DNA from: an uncultured Planctomycetaceae bacterium | GTDB taxonomy: Bacteria > Planctomycetota > Planctomycetia > Planctomycetales > Planctomycetaceae | Assembly (NCBI GenBank): GCA_903871805.1 | Contig: CAIQIE010000136.1 | Location: 1-53,536, forward strand | Length of the DNA: 53,536 nt | Direction: 5' to 3' | Shown: positions 7,988-17,573 of the stretch, in pieces | Layout of the letters: each line of letters opens with the position of its first letter | Numbering within the stretch: position 1 is the first letter of the stretch | The notes under the pieces: generated by a model | What the model was told of the DNA's origin: nothing | What the model saw: only the letters and a program-made list of their open reading frames with translations | Databases searched by the model: none | Position numbers and translations under genes: made by a program

Positions 7988-10807
7988 TTACTTTGCGGCA
8001 TCCGCTGTGGCTGGATCTGACTCAGTGGCCCCTTTGGGATCAGCGACCTCCACGATAATCACTTCTACGGTGTAGTCGCCACCAACCGCTCCCCCCATTC
8101 CTCCACGCCCCGGCATGCCCGGCATTCCCCCGGGCCCTGGCATTCCTCCGACCTCTGACATACCGCCAAATCCCCCGCTACCGGGCAAACCTGGTCCGGC
8201 GGCCCCGGCGACTTTGCCAGTGCGAACGACCACATCGATCGACCGCCGTGTTCCACTGGCACCTGCCTTAACGCCATCAAACCACGTCAGGCCCTGGGCG
8301 TCGTCCGCACGCTGAATGCCATTAGAACCCGATTTGTAGTGATTCATCACGTCCTGCTGCTCCTTTGGCTTTTTGGGGCTAAAGGATGCGCGAGCGTAAT
8401 ACACTTTGGTTTCGGAAATTCCGGACTCCGCTGGCGCTCCCTGGGGAGCCGCGACGCGAATCATGCCAACAAAGTCAAATTCGGCATTCCGATGCGGTCG
8501 CATCGGAAACCCCTTCGTGTTGGCCACAAGCTTACTTCCCGGTGCCATCGACATGGTTCGCAACTGGTCCACATAACTCAGCACCATCTGCTGACCAGAA
8601 ACAGTCCACGAATCCATCGGGGCTTTGCCATCGTCGCCTTTGGAGGCTTTTGAGCGGGGAAGTGACTTCAAAACCACCAGCATGCCTGGGTCATGAACCG
8701 CCGATGTGAAGAAACCGGAGTTATTCAGAGTGTCGGATCCGCCACTGTGGGCAGTCTCAAACAGGGCAAATGCCGCTTCCCGAACCTTCTGTGACGGTAT
8801 GGATCCGGCCAGGGCCAGCAATGGTTCAGCCAGTGAAAGATCCGTTGCGGCACGAAGTTGAGTCGCAATGGAATCGCAGCACGGTTTGCTCCAGAGGAAC
8901 GCGGCAGCCTTGGTTACGATGGGATCCGGAAGACTAATTGAGAGGTCAGAACCAGTTGTGGCAGCGACTGCACCTGGGCTGGAATTGAAACCACCGGCAC
9001 CGGGCATTGAGGGCATCCCTGGGGGCCCTTGCATTCCGGGAGGAGCGCCGCGTCCACCTGCCATACCTGCCATGGCAGCCATTCCCGGAGGCGCTGCCAG
9101 ACCAGGAGGGCCAGCCAGGCCCGGAGCACCTGCCAGACTGGGGCCGCCGGCCATCCCCGGACGGCTACCCATCGCGGGAGCCCCCGGCATGCCTGGCGGT
9201 CCCGCCATTCCCAAACCACCCGCCATGCCTTCCATTCCGGGCATCCCGGTATTTCCTGGCAGATCACTGGACCCTCCAAAGCCAGAACCGGCACCGACTT
9301 GTGTCACGGCAACGCCCGCGTTTTGCAGACCAGTGAGTCTGTCGAGGGCCTTCCCGGAGACGGCCGCGATCGTGCGCAGGCTGGCTTCACGACTTTCCGC
9401 AGGCAGTGGCGCTGATCCATCAATCACAGCCAGCAACACCTGTTCCACCTGCGCAGGATCTGCTTCGATCTGCCGGAACAGTGCAAGGGTGACGATTTCG
9501 GCGTTCGCTTCCAGCGGAAGCGGAGTTTTGGCATTTCCGGCAGCAATCGCAAAGAGTGCCTGCCATGCATCCGGGGAACCATTTTGAATCAGACCGTTGA
9601 CGATGGCCGTGACCAATTCCCGGTCTGCCGTGGCTGATGCCGTTGGGGAATTTTGACCGCCAGCGCCGGCACCTCCAGACATTTCTCCCCCTGGCATTGC
9701 CGGCATTCCTGGCATTCCCAGTCCTCCGGACATTCCGGGTGGCATTCCCGGACCTCCCGGGACAACGCCATCATCTGGTGCGCCCGGGGTCCCGCCGGCC
9801 TGGCCGGGGGCGGGCACTTTGAACCCGGACCGCATAGCTCCGACACCCGGCTGTGCCTGCCATGCGGTGGCAGATTCCACAAACATGGCTTCCAGAGAAT
9901 CGACTGGGCGTTGTTCCAGACTGGATTGAGGCGGCATGCCGCTGCCTGGGGCTGCACCACCACCGGCCGGGCTGACAAGTGTGCCGGAATCATCTCCCGG
10001 CAAGGGAGCTCCTCCACCGTAGCCGGCTCCACCCTGCAGCGATGAACCGCCCAGCCCGGCTCCACCAGGCATTCCTGGCATGCTGCCGTAGCCGGCCGAC
10101 CCCGGATAACCACCTGCGGCGCCGGGGAAACTTCCGGGCATCGCATTTCCTGCGGCAGGTGTGACAGGAGCTTCGTTGCTGGCTGCCAGCAATTCCATCA
10201 GCAAGGCAGCAACCTGAGGGTCGCCCGGACTTTGTTTGACCTTTTGATCGATAACTTTCAGCACCTGTCGGTCACGTTCCCGCACGGCGTCTTTCATATC
10301 TTTGGTTGACCATTTGGAGAGGTCTGCAGGCCGTGCAGCGACAGGAACACCGGCCGCTCCACCGGGCATCCCGGGCATCCCGGGCATTCCCATCCCGCCC
10401 ATCGGCATGCCACCAGCACCGCCGGACATTGCGCCGGCCATGGCAAGATCGCCGCCCGGAGGCCCACCCATCGGCATGCCGCCGGGAGGTCCGCCCATTG
10501 GCATCCCACCGGGAGGCCCTCCGGAGGAGGACATGCCAGCGCCAACAGCCCCGGGCGTTTCCCCGGAAGCCTGAGAATCCGTGTCCGGCGGAGGCCCTGC
10601 GGGGGCTCCGGCTGGTGCGGCTGGGGAATCGACTGGGGCAGCCGGTACGTTGGGTGCCGCCGGTGCAGAAGTCTCTGCGGAAGACGTTGCCGCGGACGCT
10701 GCTGCAGGCTCGTCACTACCTCCACACCCAGTCAGGCCAGCGGCCAAAAGGACGACCGAGCCGATTACCTGCAACTTGACAGAACATGGACGCATCAGAC
10801 GCACCAC
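7988..10807 (-). CDS. Gly/Pro/Met-rich low-complexity lipoprotein
   Basis: A protein of 939 residues. It begins with a lipoprotein signal: hydrophobic VIGSVVLLAAGLTGC with the lipidated Cys at residue 28. Long tracts of GMPGMPG/GPPGGMP type repeats alternate with four or more compact, normal-composition segments. These include SKWSTKDMKDAVRERDRQV near residue 170, a helical segment with PLPLEANAEIVTLALFRQIEADPAQ, and a C-terminal domain with TVSGQQMVLSYVDQLRTMS and EFDFVGMIRVAAPQ. The GTG start at 10807 is supported by AGGGGA seven bases upstream. It is probably anchored in a membrane facing the periplasm. I do not recognise a function. The repeats are collagen-like in composition but do not keep a strict Gly-X-Y register. 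Confidence 0.8.
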   Translation of the reverse strand: MVRLMRPCSVKLQVIGSVVLLAAGLTGCGGSDEPAAASAATSSAETSAPAAPNVPAAPVDSPAAPAGAPAGPPPDTDSQASGETPGAVGAGMSSSGGPPGGMPMGGPPGGMPMGGPPGGDLAMAGAMSGGAGGMPMGGMGMPGMPGMPGGAAGVPVAARPADLSKWSTKDMKDAVRERDRQVLKVIDQKVKQSPGDPQVAALLMELLAASNEAPVTPAAGNAMPGSFPGAAGGYPGSAGYGSMPGMPGGAGLGGSSLQGGAGYGGGAPLPGDDSGTLVSPAGGGAAPGSGMPPQSSLEQRPVDSLEAMFVESATAWQAQPGVGAMRSGFKVPAPGQAGGTPGAPDDGVVPGGPGMPPGMSGGLGMPGMPAMPGGEMSGGAGAGGQNSPTASATADRELVTAIVNGLIQNGSPDAWQALFAIAAGNAKTPLPLEANAEIVTLALFRQIEADPAQVEQVLLAVIDGSAPLPAESREASLRTIAAVSGKALDRLTGLQNAGVAVTQVGAGSGFGGSSDLPGNTGMPGMEGMAGGLGMAGPPGMPGAPAMGSRPGMAGGPSLAGAPGLAGPPGLAAPPGMAAMAGMAGGRGAPPGMQGPPGMPSMPGAGGFNSSPGAVAATTGSDLSISLPDPIVTKAAAFLWSKPCCDSIATQLRAATDLSLAEPLLALAGSIPSQKVREAAFALFETAHSGGSDTLNNSGFFTSAVHDPGMLVVLKSLPRSKASKGDDGKAPMDSWTVSGQQMVLSYVDQLRTMSMAPGSKLVANTKGFPMRPHRNAEFDFVGMIRVAAPQGAPAESGISETKVYYARASFSPKKPKEQQDVMNHYKSGSNGIQRADDAQGLTWFDGVKAGASGTRRSIDVVVRTGKVAGAAGPGLPGSGGFGGMSEVGGMPGPGGMPGMPGRGGMGGAVGGDYTVEVIIVEVADPKGATESDPATADAAK

Positions 10808-11205
10808 ACTTCACTCCCCTGCAAAAAACCTCAGACTCGAAAAAAGCACACCGTGGGGCGTTCACGCGAGACCTGTGGGAAAACGGAGACGACTGAGATT
10901 AAACACTGACAAACGCGGTTGCAAGTACAGCATGGACACGGACACCGGACTTTTAAAGAGGAAACCTCCGTGATACCGCACAGTTTCTTCGGCAATTTCC
11001 CCGGTGATGCCATTGTCTCGCCCGGGAAGTCGTCAGACTCAATCCTGGATCTGTCAGTCGGGCTAGTCGTATTAAACAGGCCAGCGTCCTTCCAAAACGT
11101 TCAATTTCATGATATTTCAGAGAACTTTCCTGGACCCGAATCTAAAAATCTGGACGGCTAAGCCAAAAACAGTCCGTTCATTTTTGCGGAATAGTCGTAA
11201 GATCC
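10808..11205. other. Divergent intergenic region
   Basis: About 400 bases between the divergent lipoprotein gene and the small secreted-protein gene; promoters for both should lie here. No coding pattern is seen, and I cannot place boxes with confidence. Confidence 0.4.
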
Positions 11206-11231
11206 GATAGTTCGTTTGGAACGAAACTATC
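11206..11231 (+). promoter_or_regulatory. Inverted repeat upstream of the small secreted-protein gene
   Basis: gatagttcgtt (11206-11216) and aacgaaactatc (11220-11231) form an 11-bp stem with one bulged A around a 3-base loop. The repeat ends 11 bases before the ATG at 11243. It could be an operator or a leader hairpin that affects ribosome access. Its role is inferred from position only. Confidence 0.4.
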
Positions 11232-11242
11232 TCGGGACCAGC

Positions 11243-11716
11243 ATGTTCCAGCCACTTCGCATCGTCACCCTCCGCAGTTTTGCCGCCGCACTGGTTGCCA
11301 GCGTCATCGGGATCGTTTGCGCTCAGGCTGATGCCAGTTGTGGAAATTATCTGCATACTCGCAACGGCGGTCCACTGAAAATGGTTGATAATCTGCAGGC
11401 AGCAGTGCCGATGGACGGCCAGATGCCTGCTCTGGATCTGCAACTTACGCCGGTGATGTCGGAGTCTTCCGAACAGCCCTCCTTCCCGATACCTCCGTGC
11501 TCAGGACCGTTCTGCCGCCAATCTCCGGATGGTCCAGTGGGCGCGGTTCTGGATCCCGTTCACTGGAATTCTCTGCTGAAGTTCGCCGCCGGTTCAGGCC
11601 GTGGCGTTTGTTTTCCGGCCCTGGCCTTCACCAGACGTTCCGTGCATGGCACTGCCAAACTACAGGCAGGCTTTCCTCCGGGAATCGATATTCCGCCCGA
11701 ATTGGCGCGCTGCTGA
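11243..11716 (+). CDS. Small secreted Cys-containing hypothetical protein
   Basis: A protein of 157 residues. Residues 1-31 form a signal peptide (hydrophobic FAAALVASVIGIVCA, cleavage likely after AQADA). The mature part starts SCGNYLHTRNG and contains PCSGPFCRQSP, a pattern with paired Cys that I recall from small secreted planctomycete proteins of unknown function. ATG at 11243 is chosen because it gives a proper signal peptide; an in-frame TTG at 11216 would add a polar extension. The ribosome-binding site is weak (CGGGA). It stands alone: the next gene starts 357 bases downstream. Whether it is a structural, binding or regulatory protein cannot be told. Confidence 0.6.
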   Translation: MFQPLRIVTLRSFAAALVASVIGIVCAQADASCGNYLHTRNGGPLKMVDNLQAAVPMDGQMPALDLQLTPVMSESSEQPSFPIPPCSGPFCRQSPDGPVGAVLDPVHWNSLLKFAAGSGRGVCFPALAFTRRSVHGTAKLQAGFPPGIDIPPELARC

Positions 11717-12073
11717 TTTTCTGCCGCCGTACGGCCATTCAGCAAACCTCAGGCCAGTCTGCATTTCTGTCAGACGAATTATTTCCAGTCATGAACGCGG
11801 CATCGTCTGCGTGCCGGGAATACCGAGGCTCTCAGCAACGGGATTCCGATGTGGCTGGACAGTTGATGGGCTACAACGGCAGGCTTAGCTTTGAAAGCCG
11901 TTCGCCATCGGCTTGAAGCAAGTGACAGATTTTCCGGTTTTGCCTGGCTGGTCTATCCTGTGCCGATGCAGGTCGCTCCGAAACTGCGGACTCTCTGACC
12001 TCCGGAATCTGATTAATACGTCATCAATTCATACCTATCATCGATGTCCCACAAGTTTGAAGGCGGTGTTTCG
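11717..12073. other. Intergenic region, nothing firm seen
   Basis: A 357-base gap upstream of the cytochrome gene. Short overlapping frames are present but none has a convincing start or composition. It probably contains the cytochrome promoter. Confidence 0.4.
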
Positions 12074-14971
12074 ATGTCGCAATCCATTCTCTCTTCCGAT
12101 ACCAGAGCTGCGAAAAAGCAGGTAAAGAAAGCGATTGGGCCCCGACTGCGAATTGTGTTCTACGTCGTGCTCACACTGCTGGCGGCGATTGGTGCCAACA
12201 GTGTGTATCTGGCTGGGATCACCTTTTTGGAGTACTGGACGTCACGGACCTACCAGGATTACTTTTATCAGTGCATGTTCCTGCTGCACGTGATTCTTGG
12301 CGTATTGATCGTTTCGCCATTTCTGATTTTTGGTGTGATTCACATGCGAAACACCAAAGATCGCAAGATCCGCCGCACTGTGATGATTGGTTATGGTTTG
12401 TTTGCGGTTTGTCTGGTCGTTCTGATTTCGGGTTTTTTGCTGCTTCGCAACGTGGTGGATCTGAAGAACCCTGTCGTCCGCTCTGTCATCTACTGGCTGC
12501 ACGTTGGCGGCCCGGTTGCCGGTGCATGGCTTTACTGGATGCACCGCCTTGTCGGACCAAAACTCAGGTGGAAATCGGGGCTGATCTGGACAGGCATTGC
12601 GGCCGCGACCGCTCTGGGAATGATCTACTGGCAGTCTCGTGATCCGAGGGAATGGAATGTTGTGGGGCCGAAGGATGGCGAAAAGTACTATTTTCCTTCA
12701 CTCGCAAAAACATCCACCGGGAATTTCATCGACGCGAAAACTCTGGACATGAATGACTACTGTCTGAAGTGTCACAAGGATGCTCATGACGACTGGTCAC
12801 ACAGCGCTCACCGCTTCAGTTCTTTCAACAATCCGGCCTATCTGGCCAGCGTTGCCGAAACGCGTGAGGTGAGTTTTGAGCGTGACGGGACGGTTCAGGG
12901 ATCACGCTTCTGCGCGGGTTGTCACGATCCAGTGCCATTCTTCAGCGGGGCCTTTGACGACCCCAAATTTGACATGCTGAATCATCCCACATCGCAGGCC
13001 GGAATCACCTGCACTGTTTGTCATGCAATCACCCATGTGAACAGCAACGTGGGCAATGCCGACTACACGATCGAAGAACCGACGCATTATCCGTTTGCAA
13101 AGAGCGACAATGCGGTGCTGCAGTGGGTAAACAATCAACTGGTCAAAGCAAAGCCGTCTTTCCACCGGAAGACGTTCCTGAAACCCCTGCACAAATCGGC
13201 CGAGTTCTGCGGAGCCTGCCATAAAGTGCACCTGCCGTTTGCGCTGAACCACTATAAGGAATGGCTGCGGGGACAGAATCATTACGATAGCTGGCTTCTG
13301 AGTGGTGTGTCGGGCCACGGGGCCCGCAGCTTCTACTATCCGGAAACTGCCCAGACGGACTGTAATGGCTGTCATATGCCGACAAAGGAGTCTGACGATT
13401 TCGGGGCAAAGTACGTCGACGATTCCGGAAAGCTGAAGACCCACGACCACTTCTTCCCCGCCGCCAACGCAGCTATTAACTGGATGACGGACAGTGAGGA
13501 CTCCATTGAGCGACATAAGGCAATGCTCAAGGGGACAATGCGTGTCGATCTGTTTGGGGTGCGAGACGGAGGGACTTTGGAAGGACAGCTGACGGCTCCG
13601 CTGCGTCCGCAGGTTCCCGTGCTGAAGCCTGGAAATTCCTACCTTCTGGAAACGGTGATTCGAACGCTGAAGGTCGGGCACCACTTTACTCAGGGAACCA
13701 CGGATTCCAATGAGGTCTGGCTGGAAGTGACCGTGAAAAGTGGAGACCAAATGATCGGCATCAGCGGGCGAATGAACGACGATCGCAGTGTCGATCCATG
13801 GTCACATTTTGTGAACAATTTCATGCTGGATCGCCACGGAAATCGTATTGACCGACGCAATGCTCAGGACATTTTTGTGGCCCTGTACCAGCATCAGATT
13901 CCTCCGGGATCAGGGCAGACTGTGCATTACAGCTTCACGCTTCCCGAAACTGTTCGCGAGCCTGTGACGGCAAAGGTACGGTTGCTGTATCGGAAATTCG
14001 ACAGCACCTACATGGATTTTGTGGATCGCAAAACCACAGCTCTGGGTCGTTCGGTTCGAGGGCATCAGGACGGGCAGCCGTATCAGAACGATCTGCCAGT
14101 GCTGGTTGTCGCGGAAGATGAAGTTGTGTTTCCTGTCGAAGGGGGAACCGCAGACGTCAAGAATACGCCGCGGGAAATTCCCGAATGGCAGCGTTGGAAT
14201 GACTATGGAATTGGAATGCTGCTGAAAGGGAAGGCAGAACTTCGCCAGACGATGGAAGTGTTCCGACGGGTGGAAGAACTCGGGCGGTACGATGGTCCGC
14301 TGAATCTTGCCCGAGCTTTGGTGGAAGAGGCGGGACCGGGCCAGCTGGATGAAGCGGCCGCAGCGCTGCAGCGTGCCGCCACATTTAAAGATCCGGCTGC
14401 ACCGCCATGGACAATGGCATGGCTGAGCGGTGTGATTAACCGGCAGCAGGGACGGCTGGCGGAAGCCGAAGAAAATTTCCGTCAGGTGGTGGAGTACCGC
14501 ACGGAAGAAACGATTCGACGAAAGTTTGATTTCAGCAAGGATTATTTTGTCATGAATCTGCTGGGACAGACCATTTTCGACAGGGCTCAGCAGATCCGAG
14601 GGACAGACGAGCAGTCAATAGCACGCAGACGTGAACGGCTGATGGAAGCCGCTCAGGTCTTTGAACGTACCCTGGCAATCGATTCCGAAAATGTCGATGC
14701 CCACTACAACCTGGGGCAGCTTTATTCGCAACTTGGTGAAACGGCCAAGGCCAGTGAACATCAGGCCGCTCATGAGAAATACAAGATTGACGATACGGCT
14801 CGTGGCGAGGCGGTGACGATTGCCCGAAAGAAGTATCCCGCAGCGGACTTCGCTGCAGAACCGCTGGTAATTTATGACCTGCAGCGGGAATCGAAGTCTG
14901 AGGCAAAGTCGGCAGACTCTGGAACGACGCCACCGAAAAGCAGTGAAGTGACCGCCGGTGGCGAGGAATAG
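12074..14971 (+). CDS. Membrane-anchored pentahaem cytochrome c with TPR tail
   Basis: A protein of 965 residues in three parts. The N-terminal 190 residues contain about five membrane helices with several in-membrane His (for example FLLHVILGV and YWLHVGGPVAGAWLYWMH), so they may bind b-type haem. The periplasmic middle carries five CxxCH sites at residues 230, 280, 313, 379 and 430 (CLKCH, CAGCH, CTVCH, CGACH, CNGCH), a layout like the cytochrome c554/multihaem family. From about residue 720 there are tetratricopeptide-type helices (AHYNLGQLYSQLGETAKASEH). The start at 12074 has AAGG ten bases upstream; an ATG at 12044 has none. The next gene, an FG-GAP/ASPIC protein, follows by 272 bases on the same strand. 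The likely role is electron transfer across or at the membrane; the partners are unknown. Confidence 0.88.
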   Translation: MSQSILSSDTRAAKKQVKKAIGPRLRIVFYVVLTLLAAIGANSVYLAGITFLEYWTSRTYQDYFYQCMFLLHVILGVLIVSPFLIFGVIHMRNTKDRKIRRTVMIGYGLFAVCLVVLISGFLLLRNVVDLKNPVVRSVIYWLHVGGPVAGAWLYWMHRLVGPKLRWKSGLIWTGIAAATALGMIYWQSRDPREWNVVGPKDGEKYYFPSLAKTSTGNFIDAKTLDMNDYCLKCHKDAHDDWSHSAHRFSSFNNPAYLASVAETREVSFERDGTVQGSRFCAGCHDPVPFFSGAFDDPKFDMLNHPTSQAGITCTVCHAITHVNSNVGNADYTIEEPTHYPFAKSDNAVLQWVNNQLVKAKPSFHRKTFLKPLHKSAEFCGACHKVHLPFALNHYKEWLRGQNHYDSWLLSGVSGHGARSFYYPETAQTDCNGCHMPTKESDDFGAKYVDDSGKLKTHDHFFPAANAAINWMTDSEDSIERHKAMLKGTMRVDLFGVRDGGTLEGQLTAPLRPQVPVLKPGNSYLLETVIRTLKVGHHFTQGTTDSNEVWLEVTVKSGDQMIGISGRMNDDRSVDPWSHFVNNFMLDRHGNRIDRRNAQDIFVALYQHQIPPGSGQTVHYSFTLPETVREPVTAKVRLLYRKFDSTYMDFVDRKTTALGRSVRGHQDGQPYQNDLPVLVVAEDEVVFPVEGGTADVKNTPREIPEWQRWNDYGIGMLLKGKAELRQTMEVFRRVEELGRYDGPLNLARALVEEAGPGQLDEAAAALQRAATFKDPAAPPWTMAWLSGVINRQQGRLAEAEENFRQVVEYRTEETIRRKFDFSKDYFVMNLLGQTIFDRAQQIRGTDEQSIARRRERLMEAAQVFERTLAIDSENVDAHYNLGQLYSQLGETAKASEHQAAHEKYKIDDTARGEAVTIARKKYPAADFAAEPLVIYDLQRESKSEAKSADSGTTPPKSSEVTAGGEE

Positions 14972-15243
14972 ATGCCTCAGCACACCGCGGGGGACCACTC
15001 CGGGAACACCGCGGATTGTCTATGGCGCGACGAAAGAACAGCCAAAAGCACAATCGGGCATGTTGTATCAAAGCAGAAACGGCCGCGAAGCCTGCATCTG
15101 AGCCTGAGCTTTGGCGTATCATGGAGAACACGGGAATGTGATTGCATCCCCGGCAACAGAGAATTAGCCTTTAGATTCAGGAAAAGCAAGATCACAGCCA
15201 GTGGGCTGGATCTGCCATTTGGATTGTGCACAGGAAGTCATGT

Positions 15244-17118
15244 ATGGCCGCCACGGAACAGAATCAGACGTCGGAAACAGAAGATATTCAGAATGATGAC
15301 GTCGTGGGATCCGCCTTTCGGTGGTCAATGGCAGTGGGCGTGCTGCTGTTGTGTGCCGGGGGGGCTGCATGGTTGCTGACCCGGCCCACGGAAGCTCCGA
15401 AGGCGGGGCCTGCTGCCGCGACGACATTGCCAACTGCCCGAGTGGCTCCGATGGTACAAATCCCGAACATTCCGTTCACAGAGATTACGGAACAGGCCGG
15501 AATTGACTTTGTACATGAAAACGGAGCTGAGGGTGAAAAGCTGTTGCCTGAGACGATGGGGGGCGGGGGAGCGTTTTTTGACTTTGACAACGATGGCGAT
15601 CAGGATCTGCTGTGCGTCAATTCGACGGTCTGGCCGTGGGCGAAGTCGCAGCCAACTGTTCCTTCGACTTCCGCGTTGTATGCCAACGACGGAAAAGGGC
15701 ACTTCACCAATGTGACAAAGGGATCCGGCCTGGACGTTGCTTTGTACGGCAACGGCTGTGCCTGCGGCGACGTCGATAGCGACGGCGACGTGGATTTGTT
15801 CATCAGCTGCCTCGGCGCCAACCACCTGTTTCGGAACGAAGGGCAGGGAAAGTTTACTGACATCACGGCCGCAGCAGGAGTGGCCGGGGCTGACGCCGCA
15901 TGGAGCTCCAGTTGCGGGTTCGTGGATGTGGATCTCGACGGTGACCTTGACCTGTTCGTCTGCAACTACATTGAGTGGGATCGGGAAACGGATCGGGGAA
16001 TGAATTTCACCCTGGATGGCAAGCTGAGAGCCTACGGACGTCCCACGGACTTCAAAGGCGCCTTTCCCTACCTCTATACCAATGACGGCAGCGGACGCTT
16101 TACCGATGTTTCTCAGACCATGGGAATCCAGGTGAAAGATCCAAACACGGGTGTTGCTCTTTCGAAATCGCTGGGCGTAACATTTCCCGATGTGAACGAC
16201 GACGGATATCCGGACATCATGGTGGCCAACGACACCGTACAGAACCTGCTTTTTCTTAGTCAGAAACAGGGAGGATTCTTTGAGAATGCGGCTGGTGCGG
16301 GAGTGGCCTTTGACAACGCGGGAGCCGCTCGTGGAGCGATGGGGCTGGACTTTGCGTGTTTTCGGAATACCCCGGCCGTGGGAATTGCTATCGGAAACTT
16401 CGCCACCGAAATGACTGCACTGTATGTCTGCCAGACTCCGGGTTCCGGCTTCCCGGTCTTCCGGGACGAAGCCGTCTCCAATGGCATTGGCCCCGTGACT
16501 CGTACCGACCTGAAATTTGGTGTTCTGTTTGTTGACGCGGACCTGGATGGTCGCATGGATCTGATTGAAAACAATGGCCATCTTGAAGAGGATATTCGGA
16601 TTGTTCAGGCCAGTCAGCAGTATGAACAACCCCCGCACCTGCTCTGGAACTGCGGTGCAGAACAGGAAAATGAATTTGTGATGCTCAACGCGTCGCAAAC
16701 GAGCGCGGACTTTGCCAAACGAATGGTTGGACGAGGAATGTCGGCAGCGGACATTGATGCGGATGGTGACACGGATCTGATTCTGTTTTCTTCGGGTGGT
16801 CGTCCGCGCCTTCTTCGAAACGATCAGACGCGCGGGCACCACTGGCTGCGAATTCACCTGCAGGGGACGACCTGCAATCGCGACGCGTTGGGAGCTCAGG
16901 TGGATGTCACGCTTCCGGACGGAAAAGTTCTGTCCCGCACTGTCATGCCCACTCGCAGCTACCAGTCGCAGGTGGAATTGCCTGTCACCTTTGGGCTTGG
17001 GACTGCGGACAAAGTCCAGGGAATCACTGTGACATGGCCGGGCGGAAAGAAGCAGCAGGTAACCGCCGACGGTGTCGATCGGCTGATTGAGATCCTGGAA
17101 GACGGCCCGCAGGCATAA
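15244..17118 (+). CDS. FG-GAP/VCBS and ASPIC/UnbV domain protein (CRTAC1-like)
   Basis: A protein of 624 residues with one N-terminal membrane helix (FRWSMAVGVLLLCAGGAAWLL), which is either an anchor or an uncleaved signal. At least six calcium-binding FG-GAP motifs of the DxDxDGxxD type follow (DFDNDGDQD, DVDSDGDVD, DVDLDGDLD, DVNDDGYPD, DADLDGRMD, DIDADGDTD), consistent with a beta-propeller. The C-terminal 70 residues (RDALGAQVDVTLPDGK through VTWPGGKKQQV) are a clear ASPIC/UnbV domain. The start at 15244 has AGGAAG about eight bases upstream. It follows the pentahaem cytochrome on the same strand, and such pairs recur in Planctomycetes. The protein is probably extracytoplasmic; the biochemical function of the family is not established. 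Confidence 0.9.
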   Translation: MAATEQNQTSETEDIQNDDVVGSAFRWSMAVGVLLLCAGGAAWLLTRPTEAPKAGPAAATTLPTARVAPMVQIPNIPFTEITEQAGIDFVHENGAEGEKLLPETMGGGGAFFDFDNDGDQDLLCVNSTVWPWAKSQPTVPSTSALYANDGKGHFTNVTKGSGLDVALYGNGCACGDVDSDGDVDLFISCLGANHLFRNEGQGKFTDITAAAGVAGADAAWSSSCGFVDVDLDGDLDLFVCNYIEWDRETDRGMNFTLDGKLRAYGRPTDFKGAFPYLYTNDGSGRFTDVSQTMGIQVKDPNTGVALSKSLGVTFPDVNDDGYPDIMVANDTVQNLLFLSQKQGGFFENAAGAGVAFDNAGAARGAMGLDFACFRNTPAVGIAIGNFATEMTALYVCQTPGSGFPVFRDEAVSNGIGPVTRTDLKFGVLFVDADLDGRMDLIENNGHLEEDIRIVQASQQYEQPPHLLWNCGAEQENEFVMLNASQTSADFAKRMVGRGMSAADIDADGDTDLILFSSGGRPRLLRNDQTRGHHWLRIHLQGTTCNRDALGAQVDVTLPDGKVLSRTVMPTRSYQSQVELPVTFGLGTADKVQGITVTWPGGKKQQVTADGVDRLIEILEDGPQA

Positions 17119-17573
17119 AACTTCCAGTTGTCTCTGACGCCAGTTGTCTCTGGCGACGGATCAGACAACCAGGGGCATCGCGCAATTGCATAGCGGCCTG
17201 GCGTTCGCTGTGCGGGTATTCCAATCCCGGCAGCAGTGACTCCGTCAGAATCCGCGTACTCGTTGCAGCCGGCAAATCAGAAGTAATTCGACACAAAAAC
17301 AAAACCATCCTGCCAGAAATGTTGCCAAAAGGCGAGATTTTTCTGTAACAGCGATGCTGTTTGGCGAGGTGTCGTGTCAAACCGAAGATTCCGCGAAAAC
17401 GGATTGACCGTTGCAGATCCACTCAGGCGAGACTGAAGCAGATTTTGCCGAAGAACACGTGATGATCGCCGTATGCCAGTGCGGATGTTCCGGAAATAAT
17501 GCCGAAGGAGAAAAAAAGTGCGGGGTTTCGCCATGTCGGTGAATACTCCATGAAGACGGTCAGGAGAATCGCC
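17119..17573. other. Intergenic region with a 13-bp direct repeat
   Basis: The 455 bases after the ASPIC gene hold a direct repeat, ccagttgtctctg at 17124-17136 and 17140-17152. Between and over the copies, cgccag/ctggcg forms a small hairpin (17138-17155) without a T tract. No gene is apparent. The far end carries the ribosome-binding site of the exosortase-like gene. Confidence 0.5.

Noticed and set aside
8868..9587. A plus-strand open frame of 239 codons rich in Pro, Gly and Ile
   Set aside because: It is the antisense shadow of the GPM-rich repeats of the lipoprotein gene.
12902..13750. A 282-codon minus-strand frame
   Set aside because: It lies wholly inside the pentahaem cytochrome gene, has no ribosome-binding site and no recognisable protein.
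15325..16857. A 510-codon open frame on the minus strand
   Set aside because: It is antisense to the clear FG-GAP/ASPIC gene; the calcium-motif repeats of that gene create a long open frame on the other strand.
17124..17155. A small hairpin after the ASPIC gene as a possible terminator
   Set aside because: The stem is only six base pairs and no T tract follows.
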